From Methylomarinovum caldicuralii (GTDB lineage Bacteria; Pseudomonadota; Gammaproteobacteria; Methylococcales; Methylothermaceae): 64,000 nucleotides of DNA. The stretch lies in NCBI RefSeq assembly GCF_033126985.1, contig NZ_AP024714.1, forward strand, positions 496,001 to 560,000, written 5' to 3'. A model generated the notes under the pieces. That model had not been told where the DNA came from. It did no database searches and saw only the letters and a program-made list of their open reading frames with translations. Each line of letters begins with the position of its first letter. Within the stretch, counting starts at the first letter, position 1. Positions 19,875-28,659 of the stretch are shown piece by piece. The position numbers and the translations under genes were made by a program.

Positions 19875-20639
19875 TCAGTCCTGGGCGGCGGATTCCGCCG
19901 CGGCGTTTTCTTCCGGCGCCTCGACGAACTCGTCGGCGGCCGCGACCATCTCCACCTGGCTGGCCTTGCCTTCCAGAATCGCCGTCGCCGCCAGGCGGCA
20001 GTACAGCTGAATGGCGCGGATGGAGTCGTCGTTGCCGGGAATGATGTAATCGATGCCGCTGGGATCGTTGTTGGTGTCGACCACGCCGACCACCGGAATG
20101 CCCAGCTTCTTCGCCTCCTTGACGGCGATGTACTCCTGGCCGACGTCGAGGACGAACAGCACGTCAGGCAGGTCGTTCATGTCCTTGATACCGCCGAGGC
20201 TGCGCTCGAGCTTTTCCAGCTCCCGCATCAGCTCCAGGGCCTCGCGCTTGCTGAAGCGCTGCAGGCTGCCGTCGTCACGCATGGCCTCCAGCTCTTTCAG
20301 GCGCTTGACCGACTGGCGGATGGTCTTGAAATTGGTCAGGGTGCCGCCGAGCCAGCGGTGGTTCACGTAGGGCATGCCGCAGCGGGTCGCCTCTTCCTGC
20401 ACCGCCTTCTGGGCGGTCTTCTTGGTGCCCACGAACAGCACCACGCCCTTGTTGGCGGCGGTGTCCTCGAGGAAGTTCATCGCCTGCTTGAGCAGCGGCA
20501 GGGTCTTTTCCAGGTTGATGATGTGGATGCCGGCGCGGACCCCGTAGATGTAGGGGGCCATTTTGGGGTTCCAATAGCGCTTCTGATGGCCGAAATGCAC
20601 GCCCGCCTCGAGCAGCTCGCGCATGGTGACGTCTACCAT
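19875..20639 (-). CDS. rpsB: 30S ribosomal protein S2
   Basis: 254 residues. Begins with the conserved [28 protein letters not shown]-type N-terminus (within residues 3-30) and contains [18 protein letters not shown] and [21 protein letters not shown]. The last about 25 residues are an Ala/Glu-rich acidic tail ([15 protein letters not shown]). First gene of the minus-strand operon; its leader carries a candidate regulatory hairpin. Confidence 0.98.
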   Translation of the reverse strand: MVDVTMRELLEAGVHFGHQKRYWNPKMAPYIYGVRAGIHIINLEKTLPLLKQAMNFLEDTAANKGVVLFVGTKKTAQKAVQEEATRCGMPYVNHRWLGGTLTNFKTIRQSVKRLKELEAMRDDGSLQRFSKREALELMRELEKLERSLGGIKDMNDLPDVLFVLDVGQEYIAVKEAKKLGIPVVGVVDTNNDPSGIDYIIPGNDDSIRAIQLYCRLAATAILEGKASQVEMVAAADEFVEAPEENAAAESAAQD

Positions 20640-20696
20640 GGATTCACTCCTGATTGTCGGTTGGGGTTAAGCCTCCACCCATCCCGCCCGGCGACC

Positions 20697-20715
20697 TGTT
20701 CCATCTTCTGGAACA
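20697..20715 (-). promoter_or_regulatory. Leader hairpin upstream of rpsB
   Basis: On the minus strand TGTTCCA-GAAGA-TGGAACA forms a perfect 7-bp stem with a 5-nt loop, about 58 nt before the rpsB start and downstream of the candidate promoter. S2 autoregulation through rpsB leader structures is established in gammaproteobacteria; assigning this hairpin to that role is inference. Confidence 0.45.
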
Positions 20716-20753
20716 AGCACCCCGCCGGCCGTGTCGATAGGTGTGTGGATTGC

Positions 20754-20762
20754 TGTTAAAAT
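20754..20762 (+). promoter_or_regulatory. Candidate extended -10 promoter for map
   Basis: TGT-TAAAAT gives an extended -10 element about 45 nt before the map ATG. No good -35 is seen at the usual spacing. Weak, sequence-only call. Confidence 0.3.
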
Positions 20763-20770
20763 AGCCGAAG

Positions 20771-20800
20771 TTTATACCACGAAACCCCATCTTGCGACAA
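20771..20800 (-). promoter_or_regulatory. Candidate sigma-70 promoter for the rpsB operon
   Basis: TTGTCG (20795-20800) and TATAAA (20771-20776) on the minus strand are separated by 18 bp, about 130 nt before rpsB. The resulting leader includes the hairpin at 20697-20715. Confidence 0.4.
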
Positions 20801-20806
20801 CGCCTT

Positions 20807-21625
20807 ATGCAACACGGACCCCTGCGCCGCCGGCGCCGCGACTTTCACCTCAAGACCCCGGAAGAACTGGAAAAGATGCGCGTCGCGGGCCGACTCGCCG
20901 CCGAGGTGCTCGATTTCATCGCCCCCTACGTCAAACCGGGGGTGACCACGGAGACACTGGACCGGCTGTGCCACGAGTACATCGTCGAGGAGCAGAAAGC
21001 GATTCCGGCACCCCTCAACTACCGCGGCTTTCCCAAGTCCATCTGCACCTCGGTGAACCACCAGGTGTGCCACGGCATCCCCGGCAACAAGCGGCTCAAG
21101 AACGGCGACATCATCAACATCGACATCACCGTCATCAAGGACGGCTGGCACGGGGACACCAGCAAGATGTTCTTCGTCGGTGAGCCCTCGATGAAGGCCA
21201 AGCGCCTGGTGAACGTGGCCCAGGAGGCGCTGTACCGCGGTATCCGCGAAGTCCGTCCCGGGGTGGACCTGGGCCAGATCGGCCACGTGATCCAGAAATA
21301 CGTCGAGTCCCAGGGCTACTCGGTGGTGCGGGAATTCTGCGGCCACGGCATCGGCCGCGAATTCCACGAAGAGCCCCAGGTGCTCCACTACGGCAAGCCG
21401 GACACCGGCGTCATCCTGGAACCGGGCATGACCTTCACCATCGAGCCGATGGTCAACGCCGGCAAACGTCAGGTGAAACTGTTGCCGGACGGCTGGACCG
21501 TCGTCACCAAAGACCGCAGTCTTTCGGCCCAGTGGGAACACACCCTGGCGGTGACCGAAGACGGGGTCGCGGTTCTGACCCTGCGCGACGAGGAAGACTT
21601 CCCCCGTATCCTGCGCAGCGAATGA
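20807..21625 (+). CDS. map: Methionine aminopeptidase type I
   Basis: 272 residues from the ATG at 20807 (a TTG at 20792 is also in frame). It removes N-terminal Met from nascent proteins. Metal ligands appear in order: DITVIKDGWHGDTS (two Asp), GHGIGREFHEEP (His) and FTIEPM plus SAQWEHTL (two Glu). A short basic N-terminal extension (LRRRRRD) precedes the usual KTPEELEKMRVAGRLAAEV. Divergent from rpsB, a common arrangement. The stop overlaps the glnD start (ATGA). Confidence 0.96.
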   Translation: MQHGPLRRRRRDFHLKTPEELEKMRVAGRLAAEVLDFIAPYVKPGVTTETLDRLCHEYIVEEQKAIPAPLNYRGFPKSICTSVNHQVCHGIPGNKRLKNGDIINIDITVIKDGWHGDTSKMFFVGEPSMKAKRLVNVAQEALYRGIREVRPGVDLGQIGHVIQKYVESQGYSVVREFCGHGIGREFHEEPQVLHYGKPDTGVILEPGMTFTIEPMVNAGKRQVKLLPDGWTVVTKDRSLSAQWEHTLAVTEDGVAVLTLRDEEDFPRILRSE

Positions 21626-24198
21626 GCGCCCCGGCCGCGCTGAAACACACCCTGCAGGCCTTTCACGACGAGCTGGCCCGGCGTTTCCGGGCCGGCGCCC
21701 CCATCGAATCCCTGATCCACGCCCGCGCCGATTTTATCGACGCCCTGCTGCGCGGCTGCTGGCGGCGGCACTTGGGCGATCATGCCGCCACCGCTGCCCT
21801 GGTGGCGGTAGGCGGGTATGGGCGCCGGGAGCTCCATCCACATTCGGACATCGACCTGCTGGTGCTGGTTCCGGAAGCGCCGCCGCCGGCGCTGGCGGAA
21901 AAGCTCGGCCGCCTGTTCACTCTGCTATGGGACATCGGCCTCAAACCGGGCCACAGCGTGCGCACCGTACCCCAGTGCCTGGAAGCGGCCGCAGGCGACC
22001 AGACCGTGGTCACCAACCTGATGGACGCCCGCCGTCTCGACGGCGACCCCGACCTGTTCGCCGCCATGAAGGCGGGCATCGCCCCGCAACGCCTGTGGCC
22101 CTCGGAAGACTTCTTCCGTGCCAAGCTCGCCGAACAGCAAGCCCGTTACACCAAGTATCACGACACCGCCTACAACCTGGAACCCAACATCAAGGAAGGG
22201 CCCGGCGGCCTGCGCGACATCCAGACCGTCGCTTGGGTCATCAAGCGCCATTTCGACACCGCCACCCTGCGGGAACTGGTGGCGCGCGGTTTCCTCGACG
22301 AGGCCGAATACGCCGAACTGCAGCGGGACCTGCACTATCTTTGGCAGGTCCGCCTCGCCCTCCATCTGCTCGCCGGCCGCTGCGAGGACCGGCTGCTGTT
22401 CGACTACCAGCGCGATCTGGCCCGCCAGTTCGGCCACCGGGGCGACGGCAACGCCCCGGTGGAAGCGTTCATGCAGGACTACTTCCGCACCGCCCGCAGC
22501 GTCCAGTGCCTCAACGAGATCCTGCTGCAGCGGCTGAGCGAGGCGCTGAATCCCGGTTTCCGGACCGAGGCGCAGATCCTCGACGACCGCTTCCAGGTCG
22601 TCAACGGCTATCTGGAGATCCGCCGTCCCGAGCTTTTCCGGCAAGATCCCCTGGCGCTGCTGGAGGTCTTCCTGCAGCTGCAGCGCCACCCCGAGCTCAA
22701 AGGCATCCGCGCCGATACCGTCCGCGCCATCCGCCGCCACCTGCACCTGATCGACGACCGCTTCCGCGCCGATCCCAAGGCCTGCCGTCTGTTTCTGGAA
22801 ATTTTCCGTCAGCCCGCCGGGGTCACCCACCAGCTGCGGCGTATGAACCGCTACGGCGTGCTGGCGGCCTATCTGCCGGAGTTCGCCCGCATCGTCGGCA
22901 AGATGCAGTACGACCTGTTCCACAGTTACACCGTGGACGAGCATATCCTCTTCACCGTCCGCAATCTGCGCCGCCTGGGGCTGCCCCGGCACCGCGACGA
23001 GGTGCCCTTCGCCGCCGACATATTTCCGCAGCTTCCCAGGCCGGAGATCCTCTACCTGGCCGGACTGTACCACGACATGGGCAAGGGCCAGAGGGGCGAT
23101 CATTCCGTGATCGGCGAGCGGCTGGCGCGCGACTTCTGCCACCGCCACGGGCTGGATCGGCACGGCACGGAGCTGGTCTGCTGGCTGGTGCGCCATCATC
23201 TGCTGATGTCGGTCACCGCCCAGCGCAAGGACATCCAGGATCCGGAAGTGGTGGCGGAATTCGCCCGCCGGCTGGGCAGCGAGGAGCGTCTCAACCATCT
23301 GTATCTGCTGACCGTGGGCGACATCCGCGCCACCAATCCCACCCTGTGGAACTCCTGGCGCGACAGCCTGCTGCAGGAGCTTTATCTGGCCACCCGCCGG
23401 GTCCTGCGCCAGGGAAGACAGCCGCTCGACGCCCAGGCCCGCATCGACGGATGCCGCGAAGCTGCCCTCAAGTGTCTGAGACAGCTGGGGCTGGATACCG
23501 AGGCCGTGCGGCCAGTCTGGAACCGCTTCAGCCACGACTATTTCCTCCGCTGTCACCCGGACGAGTGCGTCTGGCATACCGTCGCCATCGCCGCCACTGC
23601 GGATGACGACCTGCCCCTGGTGATGGTCCGTCCCCACGATCACCGCGGCAGCACTGACGTCTTCGTCTATATGCGCGACCGGGACGGCATCTTCGCCCAC
23701 ACCGTCGCCCTGCTCGACCGTCTGGGGCTCACCATTCTCGCCGCCCGCCTCGACACCACCGACGACGGCTACGCGGTCAACAGCTTCCGGGTGCTGGAAC
23801 GAGACGGCACCCCCATCACCGAGCTGGCGCGGGAACAGCAGATCGTCCAACAGCTGAAACGCTGCCTCAAGACCCCCACCCCGCACTGTTTCCGGATCAC
23901 CCGCAGGCCGGGGCGCCAGTTGCGTCACTTCAGCCTGCCCGTCCAGATCCGCTTCAGCGAGGACGCCAAGGGACACACGGTGATGGAACTGGTCGCCGCC
24001 GACCGCCCCGGCCTGCTGGCAGCGGTGGCCAAAATTTTCGACGAATTCGGCCTGCGCCTGCACGAGGCCCGGATCTCGACCCTGGGACAGCGGGCCGAAG
24101 ACGTCTTCCATCTGACCGACCGCCGCAATCTGCCTCTGACCGAAGACCGCCGCCGGCAACTGGCGGCGCGTCTGAGCACAGCGTTAGGGCGGGGTTGA
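21622..24198 (+). CDS. glnD: Bifunctional uridylyltransferase/uridylyl-removing enzyme GlnD
   Basis: 858 residues. Glutamine sensor that uridylylates and deuridylylates PII proteins. Nucleotidyltransferase domain with GGYGRRELHPHSDIDLLVL (from about residue 63), central helical region, HD domain with GLYHDMGKGQRGDHS (about 482), and two C-terminal ACT domains (about 695 and 805, e.g. MELVAADRPGLLAAVAKIF). I chose the ATG at 21622, coupled to the map stop; the longer frame from 21532 lies inside map. Confidence 0.97.
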   Translation: MSAPAALKHTLQAFHDELARRFRAGAPIESLIHARADFIDALLRGCWRRHLGDHAATAALVAVGGYGRRELHPHSDIDLLVLVPEAPPPALAEKLGRLFTLLWDIGLKPGHSVRTVPQCLEAAAGDQTVVTNLMDARRLDGDPDLFAAMKAGIAPQRLWPSEDFFRAKLAEQQARYTKYHDTAYNLEPNIKEGPGGLRDIQTVAWVIKRHFDTATLRELVARGFLDEAEYAELQRDLHYLWQVRLALHLLAGRCEDRLLFDYQRDLARQFGHRGDGNAPVEAFMQDYFRTARSVQCLNEILLQRLSEALNPGFRTEAQILDDRFQVVNGYLEIRRPELFRQDPLALLEVFLQLQRHPELKGIRADTVRAIRRHLHLIDDRFRADPKACRLFLEIFRQPAGVTHQLRRMNRYGVLAAYLPEFARIVGKMQYDLFHSYTVDEHILFTVRNLRRLGLPRHRDEVPFAADIFPQLPRPEILYLAGLYHDMGKGQRGDHSVIGERLARDFCHRHGLDRHGTELVCWLVRHHLLMSVTAQRKDIQDPEVVAEFARRLGSEERLNHLYLLTVGDIRATNPTLWNSWRDSLLQELYLATRRVLRQGRQPLDAQARIDGCREAALKCLRQLGLDTEAVRPVWNRFSHDYFLRCHPDECVWHTVAIAATADDDLPLVMVRPHDHRGSTDVFVYMRDRDGIFAHTVALLDRLGLTILAARLDTTDDGYAVNSFRVLERDGTPITELAREQQIVQQLKRCLKTPTPHCFRITRRPGRQLRHFSLPVQIRFSEDAKGHTVMELVAADRPGLLAAVAKIFDEFGLRLHEARISTLGQRAEDVFHLTDRRNLPLTEDRRRQLAARLSTALGRG

Positions 24199-24567
24199 GG
24201 GCCTGGTTGCGGTGCTCAGGAGCACGCGCTCGACCTCGATCACGTCGCTTTGCAAGGGATCGGCGTAACTGAGACCGATACAATAGCGGTCGCGCGAGAG
24301 ACGGCGCACGAAGACGATGCGGCAGTGAAGCTGCAGCGGCCGGCTTTCCGGCTGAAAGCAGACATCCACCTCGATCGGACGTCCGTGACGGTCGAGGCAG
24401 TCCCCGCCCGGGGCGATGATCTCGCTGTCCAGAGCGTCGCAGTGGATCTGCAGCCCCCCGCCGGAAACATCGAACACCCGTACCGGCAGCTCCATCCCCG
24501 AGGCCAGCCTGACGGTGCCGGGTAAATCGACGTGAATGCGAAGAAAACGCCTGCGATCCATAACCAT
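24184..24567 (-). CDS. PilZ domain protein
   Basis: 127 residues, single PilZ domain. The c-di-GMP-binding elements are visible: an Arg-rich N-terminal motif (DRRRFLRI) and DVSGGGLQI (D/N-x-S-x-x-G) about 28 residues later. No other domain, so it would act as a diffusible c-di-GMP effector. Its 3' end overlaps the convergent glnD by 15 nt; its start directly follows the LysR stop codon, suggesting cotranscription. Confidence 0.88.
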   Translation of the reverse strand: MVMDRRRFLRIHVDLPGTVRLASGMELPVRVFDVSGGGLQIHCDALDSEIIAPGGDCLDRHGRPIEVDVCFQPESRPLQLHCRIVFVRRLSRDRYCIGLSYADPLQSDVIEVERVLLSTATRPSTPP

Positions 24568-25485
24568 TCAGGCCGCGCGCCACTTTTCCCAATAGGGCAC
24601 AGGGTGCAACCGTTCGGCGAGAAAATCAAGAAACGTGCGCACCTTGGCCGACAGATGACGGCGGTGGGGATAGACCGCATAGATGTCCATCGGCGCCATT
24701 TCGTAATCCTCCAGCACCGGCTCCAGACGCTTCTTCTCCAGATCCTGGCCGGCGATGTAGGTGGGCAGCACCACCAGCCCCAGGCCGTGGATCGCCGCCA
24801 GACGCAGGGGATCGGCGGTGTTGGCCTGGAGATTGCCGGCGACCTTGACGGTGATGGCTTCACCGTCGGGATCGGTGAAACGCCAAAGATCGTGGGGCTC
24901 GAAACCCCAGTTGACGAGGCAGTTGTGTTCTCTGAGATCCTGGGGATGGCGCGGCCGGCCGTATTTTTTGAAGTATTCCGGAGCGCCGCACACCACCCGC
25001 GGCGAACTGGCGAGACGCCGGGCGATGAGGCTGGAGTCGGGCTGCTCCCCCAGCCGGATCGCCAGATCCAGCCCCTCCGCCACCACGTCCACGAGACCGC
25101 CGCGCACCACCAGATCGACCCGCACCTTGGGATACTGCTTCAGGTAGGCAGCGATGGTGGGCGCCAGGTGGAAAGTGCCGAAAAAGGGCGGCGTGGAGAT
25201 CCGCAGCAGCCCCTGGGGCTCGGTTTGGAGCTGGGTCACCGCCAGCTCGGTCTCCTCGATGTCCTCGAGGATCTGCTGACAGCGTTCCAGATAGGCGGCC
25301 CCTGCCTCGGTGAGGCTGATCTTGCGGGTGGTGCGGTTGAGCAGCCGCACCCCGAGGCTGTTTTCCAGGTGCATCACGTGCTTGGTGGCCATCGCCCGGG
25401 AGATGCCCAGTTCCTTGGCAGCGGCGGCAAAGCTGCCGTGTTTGGCCACCCTGGCGAACACCTTCATGCTGGTAAGCTTATCCAT
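24568..25485 (-). CDS. LysR-family transcriptional regulator
   Basis: 305 residues. N-terminal winged HTH (MKVFARVAKHGSFAAAAKELGISRAMATKHV within 7-38), linker helix, then a periplasmic-binding-protein-like effector domain (RISTPPFFGTFHLAPTIAAYL). The subgroup resembles the large CrgA/DsdC-like group of LysR proteins that repress or activate neighbouring oxidoreductases, but no such target is adjacent. Overlaps the end of the uracil-DNA glycosylase gene by 8 nt, so it is read in the same transcript. Effector unknown. Confidence 0.92.
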   Translation of the reverse strand: MDKLTSMKVFARVAKHGSFAAAAKELGISRAMATKHVMHLENSLGVRLLNRTTRKISLTEAGAAYLERCQQILEDIEETELAVTQLQTEPQGLLRISTPPFFGTFHLAPTIAAYLKQYPKVRVDLVVRGGLVDVVAEGLDLAIRLGEQPDSSLIARRLASSPRVVCGAPEYFKKYGRPRHPQDLREHNCLVNWGFEPHDLWRFTDPDGEAITVKVAGNLQANTADPLRLAAIHGLGLVVLPTYIAGQDLEKKRLEPVLEDYEMAPMDIYAVYPHRRHLSAKVRTFLDFLAERLHPVPYWEKWRAA

Positions 25486-26152
25486 CGGCCTCCTGAAGTC
25501 GTTGCTGATAGACCCGCCAGGCGAATTTCAGATCCTCCCACGCCTGACGCTTGGCCGCCGGATTGCGCAGCAGATAGGCCGGATGATAGATCACGATCAG
25601 GGGGATGCCGTCGTAGTCGTGCACCTTGCCCCTGAGGCGCGCCAGCGGCACCTTGGTCCTGAGCAGGGCCTGGGCGGCGATCCGTCCCACCGCCAGGATG
25701 ATTCTGGGCCGGACCAAGGCGATCTGGCGCTGCAGGAACGGCTCGCAGGCCGCCACCTCCTCCGGTTTGGGGTCGCGGTTGCCGGGAGGGCGACATTTGA
25801 CGGCGTTAGTTATGTACACCTGCTCGCGCCGGTAGCCCAAGGCCCGGATCATCTCGTCGAGCAGCTTGCCGGCGCGGCCGACGAAGGGCTCGCCCTTCAG
25901 GTCCTCCTGCTCACCCGGCCCCTCGCCGATGAGCATCCAGTCGGCGTGGTGGTCGCCGGTGCCAGGCACGGTGTGGGTGCGGGTCTGGTGCAGGTCGCAG
26001 GCGGTGCAGTGGGCGATCTCGTCGAGCAAGCGGCGCCACAGTTCGTCCTCGTCCGCCGGGGCGGCGTTCGAATCGGCCTCACCGACGGGCTGGCGCAACA
26101 CCCATGCCTGGATGCCCATCGCCTGCAGGTATCTGAGCCGCACCGGGTCCAC
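25478..26152 (-). CDS. Uracil-DNA glycosylase, family 4 (Fe-S)
   Basis: 224 residues. Removes uracil from DNA. Motif GEGPGEQEDLKGEPFVGRAGKLL carries the catalytic region, and HPAYLLRNP is motif 2. Four Cys typical of the 4Fe-4S group are present: CTACDL near residue 52, CRPPGNRDP and the CEPFL Cys. The N-terminal about 40 residues are non-conserved. Downstream of leuA by 7 nt. Confidence 0.95.
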   Translation of the reverse strand: MDPVRLRYLQAMGIQAWVLRQPVGEADSNAAPADEDELWRRLLDEIAHCTACDLHQTRTHTVPGTGDHHADWMLIGEGPGEQEDLKGEPFVGRAGKLLDEMIRALGYRREQVYITNAVKCRPPGNRDPKPEEVAACEPFLQRQIALVRPRIILAVGRIAAQALLRTKVPLARLRGKVHDYDGIPLIVIYHPAYLLRNPAAKRQAWEDLKFAWRVYQQRLQEADG

Positions 26153-26159
26153 CGCCGTC

Positions 26160-27707
26160 TCAGACGTCCGCCGCCTGCGGATGTTTGCGGGCCTCGGGGC
26201 TCAGCAGACGGTTGACCGCATGGACGTAGGCCTTGGCCGAGGCGATGACGATGTCGGTGTCGGCCCCCTGGCCGTTGACGATGCGGCCGGCCTTCTCCAG
26301 GCGCACGGTCACCTCACCCTGGGCGTCGGTGCCGGTGGTGATAGCGTTGACGGAATACAGCAGCAGGGTCGCGCCGGTGTTCAGAATCGACTCGATCGCC
26401 TTGAAGGTGGCGTCCACCACCCCGCTGCCCTCGGCCTCGCCGGTCTTTTCCTCACTGTCGACCTTGAGGACCACCTTCGCCTTGGGGGTTTCCCCGGTGT
26501 CGGCGCAGACGTGCAGGGCGATCAGCTTCACCCGTTCCGCCTCGGCCTCGAGGATCTGTTCGGAGATCAGCGCCTGCAGGTCTTCGTCGAAGATCTCGTG
26601 TTTCTTGTCCGCCAGCTCTTTGAAACGGGCGAAGGCTTCGTTGAGGGCTTCCTCGGTGTCGAATTCGATGCCCAGTTCCTTCATGCGGGTGCGGAAGGCG
26701 TTGCGCCCCGAATGCTTGCCCAACACCATGCGGTTGGCCTTCCAGCCCACGTCCTCGGCGCGCATGATCTCGTAGGTTTCGCGGTGCTTGAGAACGCCGT
26801 CCTGATGGATGCCGGACTCGTGGGCGAAGGCATTGGCGCCGACGATGGCCTTGTTGGGCTGCACCGGGAAGCCGGTGATCGAGGCCACCAGCTTGGAACA
26901 GGGCACGATTTCGCGGGTGTTGATGCGGGTGTCGCAGGGAAACACGTCCTGGCGGGTACGCACCGCCATCACCACCTCTTCCAGCGCTGCGTTGCCAGCC
27001 CGTTCCCCCAGGCCGTTGATGGTGCATTCCACCTGGCGGGCACCATTCAACACCGCCGCCAGGGAATTGGCCACCGCCAGCCCGAGGTCGTTGTGGCAGT
27101 GGACCGAAAAGACGGCCCGGTCCGCATTGGGGATGCGCTCGATCAGGCGGGCGATCAGGGCGCCGAATTCGTGCGGCAGGGTGTAGCCGACGGTGTCGGG
27201 GATGTTGATGGTGGTGGCCCCGGCGGCGATCACCGCCTCGATGATGCGGCAGAGGAAATCCTCCTCGCTGCGGCCGGCGTCCTCGGGGGAAAATTCCACG
27301 TCGTCGGTGTAGCGGCGGGCGTGTTTGACCGCCGCCACCGCCCGTTCCACCACCTGGTCCGGGGGCATGCGCAGCTTGCGCTCCATGTGGATCGGCGAGG
27401 TGGCGATGAATGTGTGGATGCGCGGCTGCCTGGCGGCCTTCAGGGCTTCGCCGGCACGGTCGATATCCTGCGCCAGCGCCCGGGCCAGACCGCAGACGCG
27501 GCAGTCGTCCACGGCGCTTGCCACTGCCTGCACCGCCTCGAAGTCACCGGGGCTGGCGGCGGGGAAACCGGCTTCGATCACGTCCACCCGCAGGCGCTCG
27601 AGGGCCTTGGCGATACGGACCTTCTCGTCACGGTTCATGGAAGCGCCCGGGCTCTGCTCGCCGTCGCGCAGGGTGGTGTCGAAGATGATCAACGGGTCTT
27701 TGCTCAT
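26160..27707 (-). CDS. leuA: 2-isopropylmalate synthase
   Basis: 515 residues, first committed enzyme of leucine synthesis (acetyl-CoA plus 2-ketoisovalerate). TIM-barrel catalytic domain with [14 protein letters not shown] (metal-binding start) and [15 protein letters not shown] (HxH zinc/manganese ligands); C-terminal regulatory domain from about 390 ([31 protein letters not shown]), which gives leucine feedback inhibition. AGGAG lies 8 nt before the ATG. The gene is preceded by a leader of about 185 nt with its own short ORF. Confidence 0.97.
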   Translation of the reverse strand: MSKDPLIIFDTTLRDGEQSPGASMNRDEKVRIAKALERLRVDVIEAGFPAASPGDFEAVQAVASAVDDCRVCGLARALAQDIDRAGEALKAARQPRIHTFIATSPIHMERKLRMPPDQVVERAVAAVKHARRYTDDVEFSPEDAGRSEEDFLCRIIEAVIAAGATTINIPDTVGYTLPHEFGALIARLIERIPNADRAVFSVHCHNDLGLAVANSLAAVLNGARQVECTINGLGERAGNAALEEVVMAVRTRQDVFPCDTRINTREIVPCSKLVASITGFPVQPNKAIVGANAFAHESGIHQDGVLKHRETYEIMRAEDVGWKANRMVLGKHSGRNAFRTRMKELGIEFDTEEALNEAFARFKELADKKHEIFDEDLQALISEQILEAEAERVKLIALHVCADTGETPKAKVVLKVDSEEKTGEAEGSGVVDATFKAIESILNTGATLLLYSVNAITTGTDAQGEVTVRLEKAGRIVNGQGADTDIVIASAKAYVHAVNRLLSPEARKHPQAADV

Positions 27708-27771
27708 GCTGCTGGCTCCTGAAAAGTGTCGCGGTGACTGCGGATGCGGAAAGAAAGACGATGGTTCGCTA

Positions 27772-27787
27772 TGCCCCTAACGGGGCA
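27772..27787 (-). promoter_or_regulatory. Hairpin in the leuA leader
   Basis: TGCCCC-GTTA-GGGGCA is a perfect 6-bp stem with a 4-nt loop that contains the stop codon of the upstream ORF. It is followed by pyrimidine-rich sequence without a clean U run, so it does not look like a standard terminator. Confidence 0.55.
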
Positions 27788-27869
27788 GACGCAGTACCGC
27801 CAGCCGGCAGGAACGGAAACCGGGGGACGGGAAGGGAATGGTTTTGAATTTTCTGTCTTGAATGTTCAT
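27777..27869 (-). CDS. Putative leader peptide upstream of leuA
   Basis: 30-codon ORF (MNIQDRKFKTIPFPSPGF, then RSCRLAVLRLPR) between the candidate leuA promoter and leuA. It ends in a Leu/Val/Arg-rich segment whose stop codon lies inside a GC hairpin, the geometry expected for ribosome-position-dependent control. Three of the last eight codons are Leu (CTG). A modest GGAACGGA lies upstream of the ATG. Leader-peptide attenuation of leu operons is established in proteobacteria; its use here is inferred. Confidence 0.55.
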   Translation of the reverse strand: MNIQDRKFKTIPFPSPGFRSCRLAVLRLPR

Positions 27870-27898
27870 GGCTTTGAAACAATCCGTTCCAACCGGGA

Positions 27899-27927
27899 AA
27901 TATACCCCGAGACGGCGCAATTGCCAA
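27899..27927 (-). promoter_or_regulatory. Candidate sigma-70 promoter of leuA
   Basis: TTGGCA (27922-27927) and TATATT (27899-27904) with exactly 17 bp between them. Each hexamer has a single mismatch or two to consensus. It predicts a start near 27892 and a leader of about 185 nt. Confidence 0.6.
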
Positions 27928-27944
27928 GCTGCAGACAAAGACGA

Positions 27945-28364
27945 TCAGCCGCGCCAGGGATCGATCACCGGTACCGGCAATCCCTGGAAGTCTCTGGCAT
28001 TCCGGGTGACGACCGTCAGTCCGTGCACGATGGCGGTGGCGGCGATCAGGGCATCCCGCTCGGGCCTGGGATCGGGGACGTGCAGTCTGACCGCGCACAC
28101 TGCCACCTCGGTATCGATAGGCAGAACCCGGTCGGCAAATTGGGATTTGACCTGATTTTCCAGCCATTGCCGCAACCGCTTTCCCTGAACGCCATCCTTG
28201 CGCTCCATCAGCAGCACACCGTGCTCCAGCTCCAGCAGCGCGATGACCGAAAGGAAGAAATCGGTCACCGGCTGGCGGGAGGCCCATTCGACCACGCGGG
28301 CATCGGCGCGCCCTGAAGGGGCTTTCCGGAGTTCCGAAACCAAGTTGGTGTCCAGCAGATACAT
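27945..28364 (-). CDS. PIN-domain toxin (VapC-like)
   Basis: 139 residues, PIN ribonuclease fold. Acidic active-site residues are visible: Asp in MYLLDTNLVSEL (residue 5), Glu in ALLELEHG, and Asp in PERDALIAATA with TRNARDF near the end. VapC-type toxins cleave tRNA or rRNA and are neutralised by the cognate antitoxin. The ATG at 28364 overlaps the antitoxin stop (ATGA), the classic antitoxin-first layout. Confidence 0.9.
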   Translation of the reverse strand: MYLLDTNLVSELRKAPSGRADARVVEWASRQPVTDFFLSVIALLELEHGVLLMERKDGVQGKRLRQWLENQVKSQFADRVLPIDTEVAVCAVRLHVPDPRPERDALIAATAIVHGLTVVTRNARDFQGLPVPVIDPWRG

Positions 28365-28618
28365 CAATCCTCCAACTCGGGGCAACGGTGGAATCCGGCC
28401 TCGTGTCTCGGCGACTCGAAATCGATCGGCTCCGCTTCCTCCATCCCCAGCGCAGCGGCCAGCCTGGACTGGCGCTGCACAAGACGCCGATAGTCCGCCC
28501 AAGTCAGCAACACGTGGGTCGGGCGGCCCCGGTCGGTGATGACCACGGCCCCCTGGGCCGCGGACTGTTTGGCCTTGCCGGGATTATGATTGAATTCACG
28601 GCTGGACAGCTTTGGCAT
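28364..28618 (-). CDS. Phd/YefM-family antitoxin
   Basis: 84 residues. N-terminal Phd/YefM DNA-binding pattern (SSREFNHNPGKAKQSAAQGAVVIT, with DRGRPTHVLLTWADYRRL), then a C-terminal tail that would bind the toxin. ATG at 28618 has AGGAGG at good spacing. Directly upstream is a strongly AT-rich patch (about 28640-28665) with TATATT, unlike the GC-rich surroundings and a likely autoregulated promoter. Located immediately after the broken cusA-like gene. Confidence 0.88.
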   Translation of the reverse strand: MPKLSSREFNHNPGKAKQSAAQGAVVITDRGRPTHVLLTWADYRRLVQRQSRLAAALGMEEAEPIDFESPRHEAGFHRCPELED

Positions 28619-28659
28619 AGCTTCCGACTCCTCCTGGCTTACAATATAATTATTTTTTA

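Noticed and set aside
20792-20806. TTG at 20792 as the map start
   Set aside because: The ATG at 20807 is in frame and 15 nt downstream; the extra five residues match nothing in the family.
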